A stretch of DNA of 64,000 bases, taken from NCBI RefSeq assembly GCF_023156195.1, contig NZ_JAKUKA010000001.1, forward strand, positions 3,348,001 to 3,412,000, written 5' to 3'. Below are positions 8,526-18,502 of the stretch, one piece after another. The stretch's first letter is position 1. Each line of letters opens with the position of its first letter. A model generated the notes under the pieces. It saw only the letters and a program-made list of their open reading frames with translations. It was not told the origin of the DNA and ran no database searches. The position numbers and the translations under genes are program-made. This stretch comes from Chitinophaga sedimenti. GTDB lineage: Bacteria; Bacteroidota; Bacteroidia; Chitinophagales; Chitinophagaceae.

Positions 8526-11436
8526 ATGAAAAAATGGCTGGTCGCGCTAACCCTCGGGTTAACGGCTGTTGCGCAGGCGCAGGAAAAAGATTATTCCACG
8601 ATCGTAAATCCCTTTATCGGCACCGGTGGTCACGGGCACACCTATCCCGGTCCCAGCATGCCTTTCGGCATGGTTCAATTAAGTCCGGACACGCGCCTGA
8701 AAGGCTGGGACGGCTGTTCGGGTTATCACTACTCCGATTCCATTATCTATGGCTTTTCTCACACGCATTTAAGCGGCACCGGCATCGAGGATTATTGCGA
8801 TATCCTTTTAATGCCGACCACCGGTAAATACGAGTGGAACAATGAAAAATACGCCTCTCCCTTTTCGCATAAAAATGAAAAAGCGCATGCCGGTTTTTAC
8901 AGTGTAAAACTGGACAAATACAATGTGCTGGCGTCTTTAACGGCGACGAAACGCGTAGGCCTGCATAAATATGAATTTGCATCCGGCGCTAAAGAAGGCA
9001 ACGTGTTGCTGGATTTATATCACCGCGACATCGTAAAAGATCCCGCTTGAAAATTCTGAACGACTCCACCATCGTGGGTATGCGCCGCTCTACCAGCTGG
9101 GCGCAGGACCAGGTGGTGTACTTCGCGCTGAAGTTTTCCAAACCGTTTAAGCAGCATGCAGTAGCGCTGAACGATGCGGAGAAAGGCGCGCTGAAAGAGG
9201 CGCAGGGACTGAATATTAAAAGCTATTTCACCTTTGCGCTGGATGGTGCACCACTGTATACAAAAGTGGCTATCTCCGGTGTGAGTGAAGAAGGCGCTAT
9301 GCGCAACCTGGACGCGGAACTGCCAGACTACAACTTTAACAAAGTAGTAGCCGATGCTAAAACCGCCTGGAACGAAGAACTGGGTAAAATCGAGATCAAA
9401 GGCGGCACCGCCGATCAGCAGGTAATTTTCTACAGCGCATTGTACCACGCCTGCCTGAATCCTAACCTGTACATGGATGTTGACGGCCAGTACCTCGGCA
9501 CCGATAAAAAAGTGCACAAGGCCGAAGGCTTCGAGAACTATAGTGTGTTCTCCCTCTGGGATACGCACCGCGGCTTGCATCCGCTGATGACTATTATTGA
9601 TCCGAAACGTACGAACGACTGGATCAATACTTTCCTTGTACAATATAAATACGGCGGCATGCTGCCCGTATGGGAACTCTCTGCGAACGAAACGTTCTGC
9701 ATGATCGGCTACCACGCCGTTCCTGTTATCGCAGACGCTTACCAGAAAGGCATTCGCGGTTATGATGTGAACTACGCACTGGAATCCATGCGCAGCTGGG
9801 CAGAGAGCGACCGCTTTGGTATACAGGATTACATCCGCCAGGGCTATTTAAATACAGAAACACAGGCGGAATCGGTATCGCGCACCCTGGAATACGCTTA
9901 TGACGACTGGTGCATTGCACAGATGGCGAAAGGCATGGGGCAGCAGGATGTATACGAACGTTACATCCGCCGCGCGCAGTCTTACAAAAACCTGTTTGAT
10001 AAGTCGACCGGCTTTATGCGTGGGAAGACAGGCGGCCGTTGGTATTCGCCCTTCAATCCTACTGAAGTAAATAACTTTTTCACAGAGGCAAACAGCTGGC
10101 AGTACAGCTTTGCAGTGCAGCAGGACGTGAGCGGCCTGATGAAACTGCAGGGGGCAAACTGCCATTCACCGCCAAACTGAATAAACTGTTTACCACCAAC
10201 GAAAAACTATCCGGCCGCGAACAATCGGACATCACCGGTTTGATCGGCCAGTATGCACATGGCAACGAACCAAGCCACCACATCGCCTATTTGTTCAACT
10301 ATGTAGGGCAGCCCTGGCGTACGCAGCAGCTGATACATGAAGTACTGACCACGCTGTACCATAACAATCCCGATGGCCTGAGCGGCAACGAGGACTGCGG
10401 ACAAATGAGCGCATGGTACGTATTAAGCTCCATGGGCTTCTATTCCGTAACGCCGGGCAGCGGCATCTACGCGATCGGCACACCGCTATTCGACGAGGTG
10501 AAAATTCATCTTGAAAACGGGAAAACATTTACCGTAAAAGCGAACAACCGTACAGCGAATAACTACTACATCGCATCTGCCAAACTGAATGGCGCCAATC
10601 ATAACAAGGGCTACTTCCAACATACCGATATCACGAACGGCGGCACACTGGAATTTAACATGAGCGCCACGCCGAACAAACTTTGGGGCGCCATGGATGT
10701 GCCGGTGAGCGCGATTACCGAGCACCTCATCGTGCCGGTGCCATACGTAACCGCTACCTCTGATCGTTTCAAAACCGCTATGCCGGTGATACTGACAGCA
10801 CCGGAAGCAGGCAGCACCATCTACTACACGCTCGATGGCAGTCAGCCTACGAACGCATCGAAGAAATACAGCGCACCAATCGCTGTAACGCAATCCTGCA
10901 CCCTGAAAACGGTGGCTTACAAAAACGGCCAGTACAGCCAGGTAACGGAGAACGAGTTTCATCGCATTCCGACCGATAAAAACATCACCATTTTAAGCAA
11001 AATCCACCCGCAATACACCGGTGGCGGCAACGATGCCCTGATCGACGGCATCCGCGGCAAAAGCGACTTCCGCCTGGGTGGCTGGCAGAGCCATTACCCG
11101 GGGAACCTGGAGGCCATCGTGGACTTGAAAGCACCGCGTAAAGTGAATAAAATAAGCCTGAGCGTGTTGCAGGACCTGGCCGTTTGGATTTGGTATCCTA
11201 CGCAGGTAGAATTCTTCAGTTCTGCAGACGGTAAAAACTTTACCTCGTTAGGGGTGGTGAAAAATACCTTTTCCGACAAAGAATACGGATCGCACCTGCA
11301 GGTGTTAAGTTTGCCCGTAAACCTCAGCACCCGCTACATCAAAGTAGTGGCGCAGAACCACGGTATCATTCCCGACTGGCATCCTGGCAAAGGCGAGGCC
11401 GGGCACATATTTGCAGATGAAATCATTATAGAGTAG
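8526..11436 (+). CDS. GH92 alpha-1,2-mannosidase with C-terminal chitobiase-like and F5/8C domains (two frameshifts)
   Basis: Exo-alpha-mannosidase family that trims mannose from high-mannose N-glycans, probably periplasmic (signal peptide ending AQAQ near residue 20). GH92 hallmarks: NPFIGTGGHGHTYPG and MPFGMVQLSPDTR near residues 27-55, GFSHTHLSGTG, FSLWDTHRGLHPL, HGNEPSHHIAYLFNY and the catalytic-region GNEDCGQMSAWYV. Beyond the catalytic part, residues about 755-800 form a chitobiase C-terminal-like domain (STIYYTLDGSQPT) and the last 150 a discoidin-like F5/8C domain (LIDGIRG ... YIKVVAQNHG). Frame breaks at about 9046 (GCCC to CCC) and 10155 (G run). About 970 residues repaired. The same C-terminal pair occurs in the GH20 gene next door. 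Confidence 0.92.
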
Positions 11437-11481
11437 ATTGTACATTCCACGTACATCAACCAAACAATAACAATACGTACT

Positions 11482-13779
11482 ATGAAACTAAACACCATTT
11501 TTAAAGCCGGCATGCTGGCCATGGCGATCGGCGCAGCCGCCTGTAACACCGGCGGTGACAAAACGCCGAAAGGTACGCTGGCGGTCATTCCGCTGCCTGC
11601 CTCGCTGAAGGCTACAGCCGATTCTTTCCTGATTGACAAGCAAACCGTGATCGTAGCCACTACGGCGGAAGACAAGCAAACCGCCGCGCTCTTCAATTCC
11701 TGGTTGCATGAATTAACCGGCTATGATCTTAAAATAGCGGACAGTGGTGAGAAAAATGCCATCATCCTGAAAACCGGCAATGACACCACTGCTGCCGAAG
11801 GCTACAACCTGAGCGTGAAAAACGACCAGGTAGCTATTACCGGTAACAGCGCAGCCGGCACCTTTTATGGTATTCAGACGCTGATACAGCTGCTGCCCGT
11901 AGAAAAAGGCAGTTCGCTGCTGGTACCCGGCGCCGACATCAAAGACCAGCCCCGCTTCGCTTACCGCGGTATGCACCTGGACGTAGGCCGTCACTTTTTC
12001 CCGGTAGCATTCATCAAAAAATATATCGACCTGCTGGCGATGCATAAGATGAATACCTTCCACTGGCACCTCACAGATGACCAGGGCTGGCGCATTGAGA
12101 TCAAAAGTATCCACGCCTGCAGGAGATCGCGTCCAAACGTAAAGAAACCATGGAAGGTCACTATAACGACCAGCAATATGATGGCAAACCTTACGGTGGC
12201 TTCTACACACAGGAAGAAGTGAAAGACGTGGTGAAATACGCGGCCGAACGTTTTGTAACCGTAATCCCGGAAATAGAAATGCCTGGTCACGCCCCTGGCG
12301 GCGCTGGCGGCTTATCCCAACCTGGGATGTACGGGCGGTCCGTACGAAGTAGGCACCCGCTGGGGTGTTTATGATGACGTGTTCTGCGCGGGAAACGACT
12401 CTGTATTTCTGCTGCTGCAGGACGTGATCGATGAAATACTGCCGTTGTTCCCGAGCAAATACATTCACGTAGGCGGCGACGAGAGCCCGAAAGTACGTTG
12501 GGAGAAATGCCCGAAATGCCAGAAGCGTATTAAGGACGAGCACCTGAAAGACGAACACGCGTTACAGAGCTACTTTATCCAGCGCATGGAAAAGTACATC
12601 AACAGTAAAGGCCGCCGCATTATCGGCTGGGACGAGATCCTGGAGGGCGGTCTGGCCCCGGATGCGACCGTAATGAGCTGGAGAGGCACCGAAGGCGGTA
12701 TCGCAGCGGCGCAGCAGGACCACGATGTGATCATGACGCCGGGCAGTTTTGTTTACTTCGACTACTATCAGTCTAAAGGAAAAAATGAACCGGTAGCGAT
12801 AGGCGGTTACCTGCCCGTGGAAAAAGTGTACAGCTTTGACCCGGTGCCCGACGCCAAACTGCTGGACCCTGCCAAAGCGAAATACATCATTGGCGCACAG
12901 GCAAACCTGTGGACGGAATATATCAAAACACCCGAGCACGTGGAATACATGGTGTATCCCCGCGCCTGCGCACTGGCGGAAGTACAGTGGACACAACCGG
13001 CTCAGAAGAATTATGAAGACTTCCTGAACAGGCTGAAAGTACACCTCAAGCGCACGGACCTTAAAAAAGTAAACTACGCGAAACATATTTTTATGGTAAA
13101 AGGCGAGGTGGAACACGATAACCAAGGCAATATGTCGGTGAAGCTGAGCAGCCAACTGGATGGCGGCAAACTGATATATACACTGGACAGCAGCGCCCCT
13201 ACCGCTTCTTCACCTGAATATACCGGTCCGGTAGCCATTACGAAAAGCGGTACTTTCCGGGGTGTGGTATTGCAGGACGGTAAAGCCTTTGGCGACGAAT
13301 TTGAGCAGACGTTCACATTTAACAAAGCCACCGGCAAAACCGTTACCCTGAAAACACCGCCGCACGAGAAATACAATCCGGGCAGCCCGTTCTCTCTTGT
13401 AAACGGCATCCGGGGCGTGGAGAAGTTTAATGATAACCAGTGGACCGCGTTCCAGGGCGACTTCGAAGCTACGGTAGACCTGGGCGACAGCATCGCCATC
13501 AACAAACTGGGCCTGAGCATCCTGAAATACAATGACCAGTGGATTTACGAACCGAAGGAAATCGTGTTCGCTGTTTCAAACGATGGTAAAACCTGGAAGG
13601 AAGTAGCGAAAACCAACACGTTCACGGCGAAAGGCATCAACAAGGTGCGTTTGAATGTAAGCAATGTATCGGCCCGTTACGTAAAAGTGGTGGCCAAACA
13701 TTTCGGCAGGATCCCGAAAGGTGCACAGGGCGAGGGTAACCCGGCCTGGCTGTTCGTGGATGAAATCGTGGTGGAATAA
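11482..13779 (+). CDS. GH20 beta-N-acetylhexosaminidase lipoprotein with C-terminal chitobiase-like and F5/8C domains (two frameshifts)
   Basis: Exo-beta-N-acetylhexosaminidase that removes terminal GlcNAc/GalNAc by substrate-assisted catalysis. The N-terminus ends in the lipobox-like AIGAAAC, so it is likely a lipoprotein. A GH20b domain (residues about 35-155) is followed by the barrel: YRGMHLDVGRHFFP, NTFHWHLTDDQGWRIEIK, VIPEIEMPGHA, the catalytic pair in IHVGGDESPK, IGWDEILEGG and MSWRGTEGG. The C-terminus carries LIYTLDSSAPT and an F5/8C domain (LVNGIRGVEKFNDNQW ... RYVKVVAKHFGRIP). Frame breaks at about 12106 (A5 to A4) and 12291 (extra C before TGG). About 766 residues. It starts 45 nt after GH92, and the two are probably one transcript acting on the same glycan. 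Confidence 0.93.
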
Positions 13780-13806
13780 CTCCGTTGAGCAGTTAATATA
13801 AAGGGA

Positions 13807-13836
13807 GGCTGGCCATTGCGCCGGCCTTTTCTTTTC
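13807..13836 (+). terminator. Terminator after GH20
   Basis: Stem GGCTGGC (13807-13813) with GCCGGCC (13820-13826) followed by TTTTCTTTT. Confidence 0.7.
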
Positions 13837-13847
13837 AGGTTGCTAAC

Positions 13848-13873
13848 AAAAAGGCCGGCCCTTTCGGCCGGCC
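13848..13873 (-). terminator. Terminator of the Trp-rich protein gene
   Basis: Perfect 8-bp inverted repeat GGCCGGCC (13853-13860 and 13866-13873); on the minus strand it is followed by five T residues. Confidence 0.65.
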
Positions 13874-13927
13874 AATACCCACTTTGCGAATCAGTTAACG
13901 GGTACTATGAATCCACTCGTACAGTGA

Positions 13928-14332
13928 CTATTTGTTTACCCACAGGGTCCATTTAGCGTCGAATTTATACCATTCGCCTTTAGGACCTTCCCATTTCCAC
14001 TCGGGCACTTCGCTCCAGTTTTTACCCTGGTCGGCGCTCCACCACAGTTTACCATCGCCGATTTTCAGCCATTTGCCTTCTTTATCGGCCCACATGCCGT
14101 TTTCTACGGCTGCCCATTTCTTACCGTCGGTGCTCCACCACAGTTTCGCGCTCTTATCGAGTTTGTACCAGTAGGTTTTACCGTCCATTTTGCCTTCCCA
14201 GATACCGTTCGGGCTTTTCTTAAAATCCGCCACTGAAGCTGTTTTAACAATAGAAGTTACAGCGGCGCTGGTGGTTACATTTATAGCAAGGAGCATGCAG
14301 ATCGCTGAAGCAGCGAAAAACAACTTTTTCAT
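13928..14332 (-). CDS. Small secreted Trp-rich repeat protein, function unknown
   Basis: 134 residues from the ATG at 14332, with a clear signal peptide (MKKLFFAASAICMLLAINV). The mature part is made of about two and a half copies of a roughly 33-residue unit with the pattern GxW...GKxYWYKLD..KLWWSxDxGKxW, rich in Trp, Lys and Asp; twelve or more Trp are present and no Cys follows the signal peptide. I do not recognise a named family. It is convergent with GH20 and divergent from nagB. The Trp/Lys-rich repeats could bind sugars or the cell surface, but that is only a suggestion. A longer start at 14389 would place extra residues before the signal peptide, so I prefer 14332. Confidence 0.75.
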   Translation of the reverse strand: MKKLFFAASAICMLLAINVTTSAAVTSIVKTASVADFKKSPNGIWEGKMDGKTYWYKLDKSAKLWWSTDGKKWAAVENGMWADKEGKWLKIGDGKLWWSADQGKNWSEVPEWKWEGPKGEWYKFDAKWTLWVNK

Positions 14333-14703
14333 TGGATGCAGAATTTTAAAATAGATGAATAAAAATGATGCGTAGGAGTAACGGTGCAATCCGGAATATT
14401 GGAACGTTACAGCCTGAGTCTTTTCTCCGTAAACTGCCAGGTTTCCGGTCTGGCAGCCAGTACATGCATGTTTTCTGTGGGAGGTACTTTAATTAACGAA
14501 TTATAAAAGAACTTGGATTTGCAAAACACTTCATCAATGTTTTAGCGCTGCGGTCGATCTTATTCAAACAATTGCCATTCTTGTTAATTATTTTCGAAGT
14601 ATATCGATTGAAATTAAATAAAGTGAAATTTACTTAGAGAATAGCGGCAAATTCTTTAATTTTCCGGCTCGTTTTTTCAAACGCATATCAAAAATAATAC
14701 GTC
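14333..14703. other. Intergenic region upstream of nagB
   Basis: 371 bp between divergent genes, becoming strongly AT-rich toward nagB. It contains a CCAGGTTTCCGG/CTGG partial hairpin near 14437-14457 and TAATTTTC near 14658 resembling a -7 box, but no complete promoter or small ORF I would defend. Confidence 0.4.
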
Positions 14704-16628
14704 ATGACCATCAATCACCAGGAAATTGAACTGATAGACAGTTTTGAACAGATTGCCGTGGAGATTCACCCTACCGCCAAAGAGGGCTCCAAAGCTGTTG
14801 CAGCTGAAATTGCGGCGCTGATCCGCCAAAAGCAGACAGCGGGCGAGCCTTGTGTACTGGGCCTCGCAACCGGCTCCACACCGAAGTACCTTTATGCTGA
14901 GCTGGTACGCCTGCATAAAGAAGAAGGACTCAGTTTTAAAAACGTTGTTACGTTTAACCTGGACGAGTATTACCCGATTGAGCCGGATGCGCTGCAAAGC
15001 TATAACCGCTTTATGAAAGAGCAGTTGTTCAATCACATCGACATTCCTGAGTCGCAATACCACATTCCGGACGGCACCCTGCCGAAGGAAAAGATGAAAG
15101 CCTATTGCGAAGAATACGAGCGCAAAATTGAAGCTGCCGGCGGTCTGGACGTCCAGATCCCGGGTATCGGTAACAATGGTCACATTGGCTTTAACGAGCC
15201 GGGATCGAGCATTAACTCGCACACCCGCCTCATTACGCTGGACAATTCCACCCGTTTGGCCAACGCCTACGACTTCCCGAACATGAGCCAGGTGCCACGT
15301 TTGGCTATCACCATGGGCATCAGCACCATTCTGAAGGCAAAGAAGGTAATCCTGCTGGCCTGGGGATCTCACAAAGCGAAAATCGTACGCCGTTCTGTAG
15401 AAGGCCATAGCTCCGACCAGGTGCCGGCTTCCCTGCTGCAACAGCACCCTAATACCAAGTTCGTGATTGACGAGCAGGCAGCCCACGACCTGACCAGGAA
15501 CAAAGAACCCTGGCTTACAGGCGACTGCGAATGGACACCGGCCCTGATCCGCAAAGCGGTTACCGGCCTGGCCCTGAAGCTGAATAAGGCCATTCTCATG
15601 CTCACCGACAAGGATTATAATGAAAATGGCCTGAACGACTGGTAGTACAATATGGTTCGGCTTATGAACTGAACATCAAAGAATTTAACTCCATCCGCGA
15701 TACCATTACCGGCTGGCCCGGCGGTAAACCCGGCGCACAGCTGCCGAACCACCCCGAACGCTCAGAACCGGCCCGCAAACGCGCGCTGATCTTCTCCCCG
15801 CACCCGGACGATGATATCATCTCCATGGGCGGCACCTTTATCCGCCTGCACGAACAAGGTCATGACGTGCACGTGGCGTACCAGACTTCCGGCAACATCG
15901 CGGTAACCGACGAGTTCGTGCTCCGCTTTATCGATTTCGCCGTAGGTTTTGAAGGGATGTTCGATATCAGCAACAAGAAAAGTAACGAGATACTGGAAGA
16001 GGCAAAAGCCTTCATCAGAAGCAAAAAAACCAGCCAGAAAGACACCCCGGAGATCCGCGCCATCAAAGGCCTGATCCGCCGTTGTGAAGCGAAAGCAACT
16101 TGCCGTTACGTAGGTTTGCCAGACGAAAACGCACACTTCATGAACCTGCCATTTTACGAAACCGGCCTGGTAGAGAAAAAACCAATGGGGCCAGAAGACG
16201 TGAAACTGACCGTAGAGCTGCTGCGCAAACTGAAACCGCAACAGATTTACTGTGCAGGCGACCTCGCCGATCCGCATGGCACCCACAAAGTTTGCCTGGA
16301 CGTGATCTTTGCCGCACTGGAAGAGGTAAAACACGAAGATTGGGCGAAGGATTGTTGGGTATGGCTGTACAAAGGGGCATGGCAGGAATGGGATATCCAC
16401 GAAATTGAAATGGCGGTGCCGATGAGCCCCGACCAGATCGTACAGAAACGCACGGGTATCTTCATTCACCAAAGCCAGAAGGACGTAGTACCTTTCCAGG
16501 GAACCGACCTGCGCGAGTTCTGGCAACGTGCGGAAGACCGCAACGCCAATACCGCGGATACTTACGACAGGCTCGGCCTGCAGAAATATGCAGCCATCGA
16601 GGCTTTTGTAAGATATCACTTCATGTAA
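14704..16628 (+). CDS. nagB: Glucosamine-6-phosphate deaminase fused to a PIG-L (LmbE) domain (one frameshift)
   Basis: Bacteroidota-type two-domain NagB of about 641 residues. The N-terminal half (residues about 1-300) is a GlcN-6-P deaminase: LGLATGSTPKYLYAEL, VTFNLDEYYPI with the catalytic Asp, and GIGNNGHIGFNEPGSS; it converts GlcN-6-P to fructose-6-P and ammonia in the cytoplasm. The C-terminal half is a PIG-L/LmbE-like zinc deacetylase fold with IFSPHPDDDIISMGG and DLADPHGTHKVCLD, role unclear. The frame breaks at about 15640 (GACTGG in place of GACCTGG), between the domains; reading through gives NDLVVQYGSAYELNIKEFN. A two-gene reading is unlikely because the same fused architecture is known in Bacteroides. 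The gene provides the last step for GlcNAc released by GH20 and glycosylasparaginase, although no nagA is in the window. Confidence 0.93.
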
Positions 16629-16650
16629 TCACCTTATTGGTATACAACAC

Positions 16651-16685
16651 ATCAACGCCGCTGCATCGCAGGGGCGTTTTTGTTT
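16651..16685 (+). terminator. Terminator after nagB
   Basis: AACGCCgCTGC / GCAGgGGCGTT hairpin followed by TTTTGTTT. Confidence 0.75.
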
Positions 16686-16720
16686 ATCCCCACCCCGGCA
16701 ATAATGTGCATTATTTCCGC

Positions 16721-16750
16721 GTTGCACTATCATCGCATTGGTTAACTTTG
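16721..16750 (+). promoter_or_regulatory. Promoter of rmuC (TTG-N18-TAACTTTG)
   Basis: TTG at 16722-16724 and TAACTTTG at 16743-16750 fit the Bacteroidota consensus; about 37 nt from the box to the rmuC ATG. Confidence 0.6.
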
Positions 16751-16787
16751 AAATGCTTATTACACCCGTTAAACACCACACAATACT

Positions 16788-18197
16788 ATGGAAGTGAATC
16801 TCCTTACGACGCTTGTGGCCGGGCTGGTGGCCGGTGGCCTTGCCGGCTACTTCATTCTGCGCAATCTTTTACTGAAACATTATACCCCCAAATCGGAACT
16901 GGAACAACTGCGCCTCGCCATGGCCCAGCGCCTGACCCGGGAACAGGTGGAAGAACGATATGTGTCGCGCGAATTATACGGCAGCCTCCAGGCCGGCCTG
17001 CGCGAAAAAGAGAAGGAACTCTTTGATGTGAAAAACATCATCGCAGAAAGACAACCAGATACTGGAGTTGAGCCGCCAACAGACCGCCCTGGCCAAAACG
17101 AATGAACACCTCGAAGACAAGCTCGATAACGCGAAAAAGGAACTGGACACGCTGCTGCTCAATTCCCGCGAGCAGTTTAAAGTACTGGCGGAAGAAATCG
17201 TAAAGGAAAAAGGAAAGGATTTGTCCGACGCCAACCGCATTACGCTCGACGCATTGTTAAATCCCCTTAAATCCGATATCAACAACTTTAAAAAGACAAT
17301 AGAAGACACGCGCAAGGAGGATATACAGGATATCACATCGCTTAAAAAAGAAATAGAAAACCTGCAGAAGATGAATACACGTTTGAGCGAAGACGCCCGC
17401 CAGCTGGCCGGCGCGCTGCGCTCCGACGTAAAGGTGCAGGGCAACTGGGGCGAAGATCGTTTAAAGTTGATATTGGAATCGGAAGGGCTGCAGAATTACA
17501 TCGACTTCACCAACCAGGGTACGTACAGGGATGAGGAGGAAGACCGTAACCGTCGCCCCGACTGTATTTTAAGGCTGCCCGATGGCAAACACCGGTGATT
17601 GACAGCAAGGTGTCGCTGAACGCTTACGTGGAGTATTTTAACGCCGCGGACCCCGCGCAAAAAAAGGAGTCGCTGAAACAACTCGTGCGCAACATCAACG
17701 ACCACATCGACCTGCTGGCGAATAAAAATTACCAGTCACTCGCTGGCTTACACACGCCGGATTTCGTATTCATGTTCATGCATTTTGAATCTGCGCTTAC
17801 GTTGGCGATGAACGAAAATCCGGACATCTTTAACCGGGCATTGCAGCGCAAAATCGTGATCATTACGCCTACCACGCTGGTGGCCACGATGAAGGTGGTA
17901 AAACTGCTCTGGCAAAAAGAAAACCGCGTCAAAAACGTGGAGGAGATCTTCCGCCAGTGCGGCCTGTTATACGATAAATTCGTACTCTTCACCGAAGAAA
18001 TGCAAAAGGTAGGTAAAAGCATTACAGATGCCGGCCGCGCCTATCACGATGCGATGAACCGCCTCCGCGACGGCGCCCGTAAAAGCGATACCATCATCGG
18101 CAAATTCCAGCTCATTCAAAGCCTGGAAGCGAAAACCAACCGCAAGTTGCCTGATAGTATTCTAAATGAAATTTCGCTGCTCGACAATAACGAATAA
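16788..18197 (+). CDS. rmuC: DNA recombination protein RmuC (two frameshifts)
   Basis: RmuC-family nuclease-fold protein that limits inversions at short repeats. Layout: N-terminal membrane anchor (LVAGLVAGGLAGYFIL, residues 7-22), a long coiled coil (about 30-190, rich in Lys/Glu), then the RmuC domain with GNWGEDRLKLILESEGL, CILRLPDGK, VIDSKVSLNAY (Asp and Lys of the PD-ExK-like core) and the C-terminal SITDAGRAYHDAMNRL. Frame breaks at about 17048 (A run) and 17592 (CCGG where CACCTGGTG is expected for HLVIDSK). About 470 residues. It is followed after 2 nt by a truncated dioxygenase reading frame, suggesting a former operon. Confidence 0.92.
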
Positions 18198-18199
18198 CC

Positions 18200-18496
18200 A
18201 TGCACGAACAAGGATTTGCGATTATCCCGGATATCTATACTGCCGCCGAGGTGCAGGCGATGCTGCATATTATTTCGCAGGCAGATACCAGCCGCCCTAC
18301 TTTCCGTAAAACAGCCGGTTTATTCGCCGTAAGACAGGCGTTGAAGGAAATGCCCGCACTTACCCCGATCCTCTTTAATAAGCGCCTGAAAAGCCTTATA
18401 AACGACCATTTCGGCGAAGACTACCGCTCCCCTTACAGTGGTCCGAAAAAACAGCTATCGCATAAAGTGTGCATACCTTATCTTTATAGAAAATAA
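18200..18496 (+). pseudogene. Truncated phytanoyl-CoA dioxygenase-like gene (N-terminal remnant)
   Basis: 98-residue reading frame whose first 77 residues match the N-terminal part of Bacteroidota phytanoyl-CoA dioxygenase-like proteins: EQGFAIIPDIYTAAEV, ADTSRPTFRKTAGLFAVRQ, LFNKRLKSLINDHFGEDY. In full-length relatives (about 240 residues) GEDY is followed by a KSIYFDKP-like stretch and the Fe(II) ligands HxD...H; here the similarity stops abruptly at residue 77, and 21 unrelated residues lead to a stop. No frame on either strand downstream resumes the family sequence before the next gene at 18503. This is a deletion, not a one-base error like those elsewhere. It cannot bind iron as encoded. 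Confidence 0.7.
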
Positions 18497-18502
18497 AGAA
18501 AG

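Noticed and set aside
15646..16628. Independent PIG-L deacetylase gene downstream of nagB
   Set aside because: The upstream stop arises from a single missing C (GACTGG for GACCTGG), and fused NagB-PIG-L proteins are standard in Bacteroidota.
3128..16628. Horizontally acquired island
   Set aside because: No integrase, tRNA insertion site or direct repeats at its borders, and base composition looks similar to neighbours by eye.
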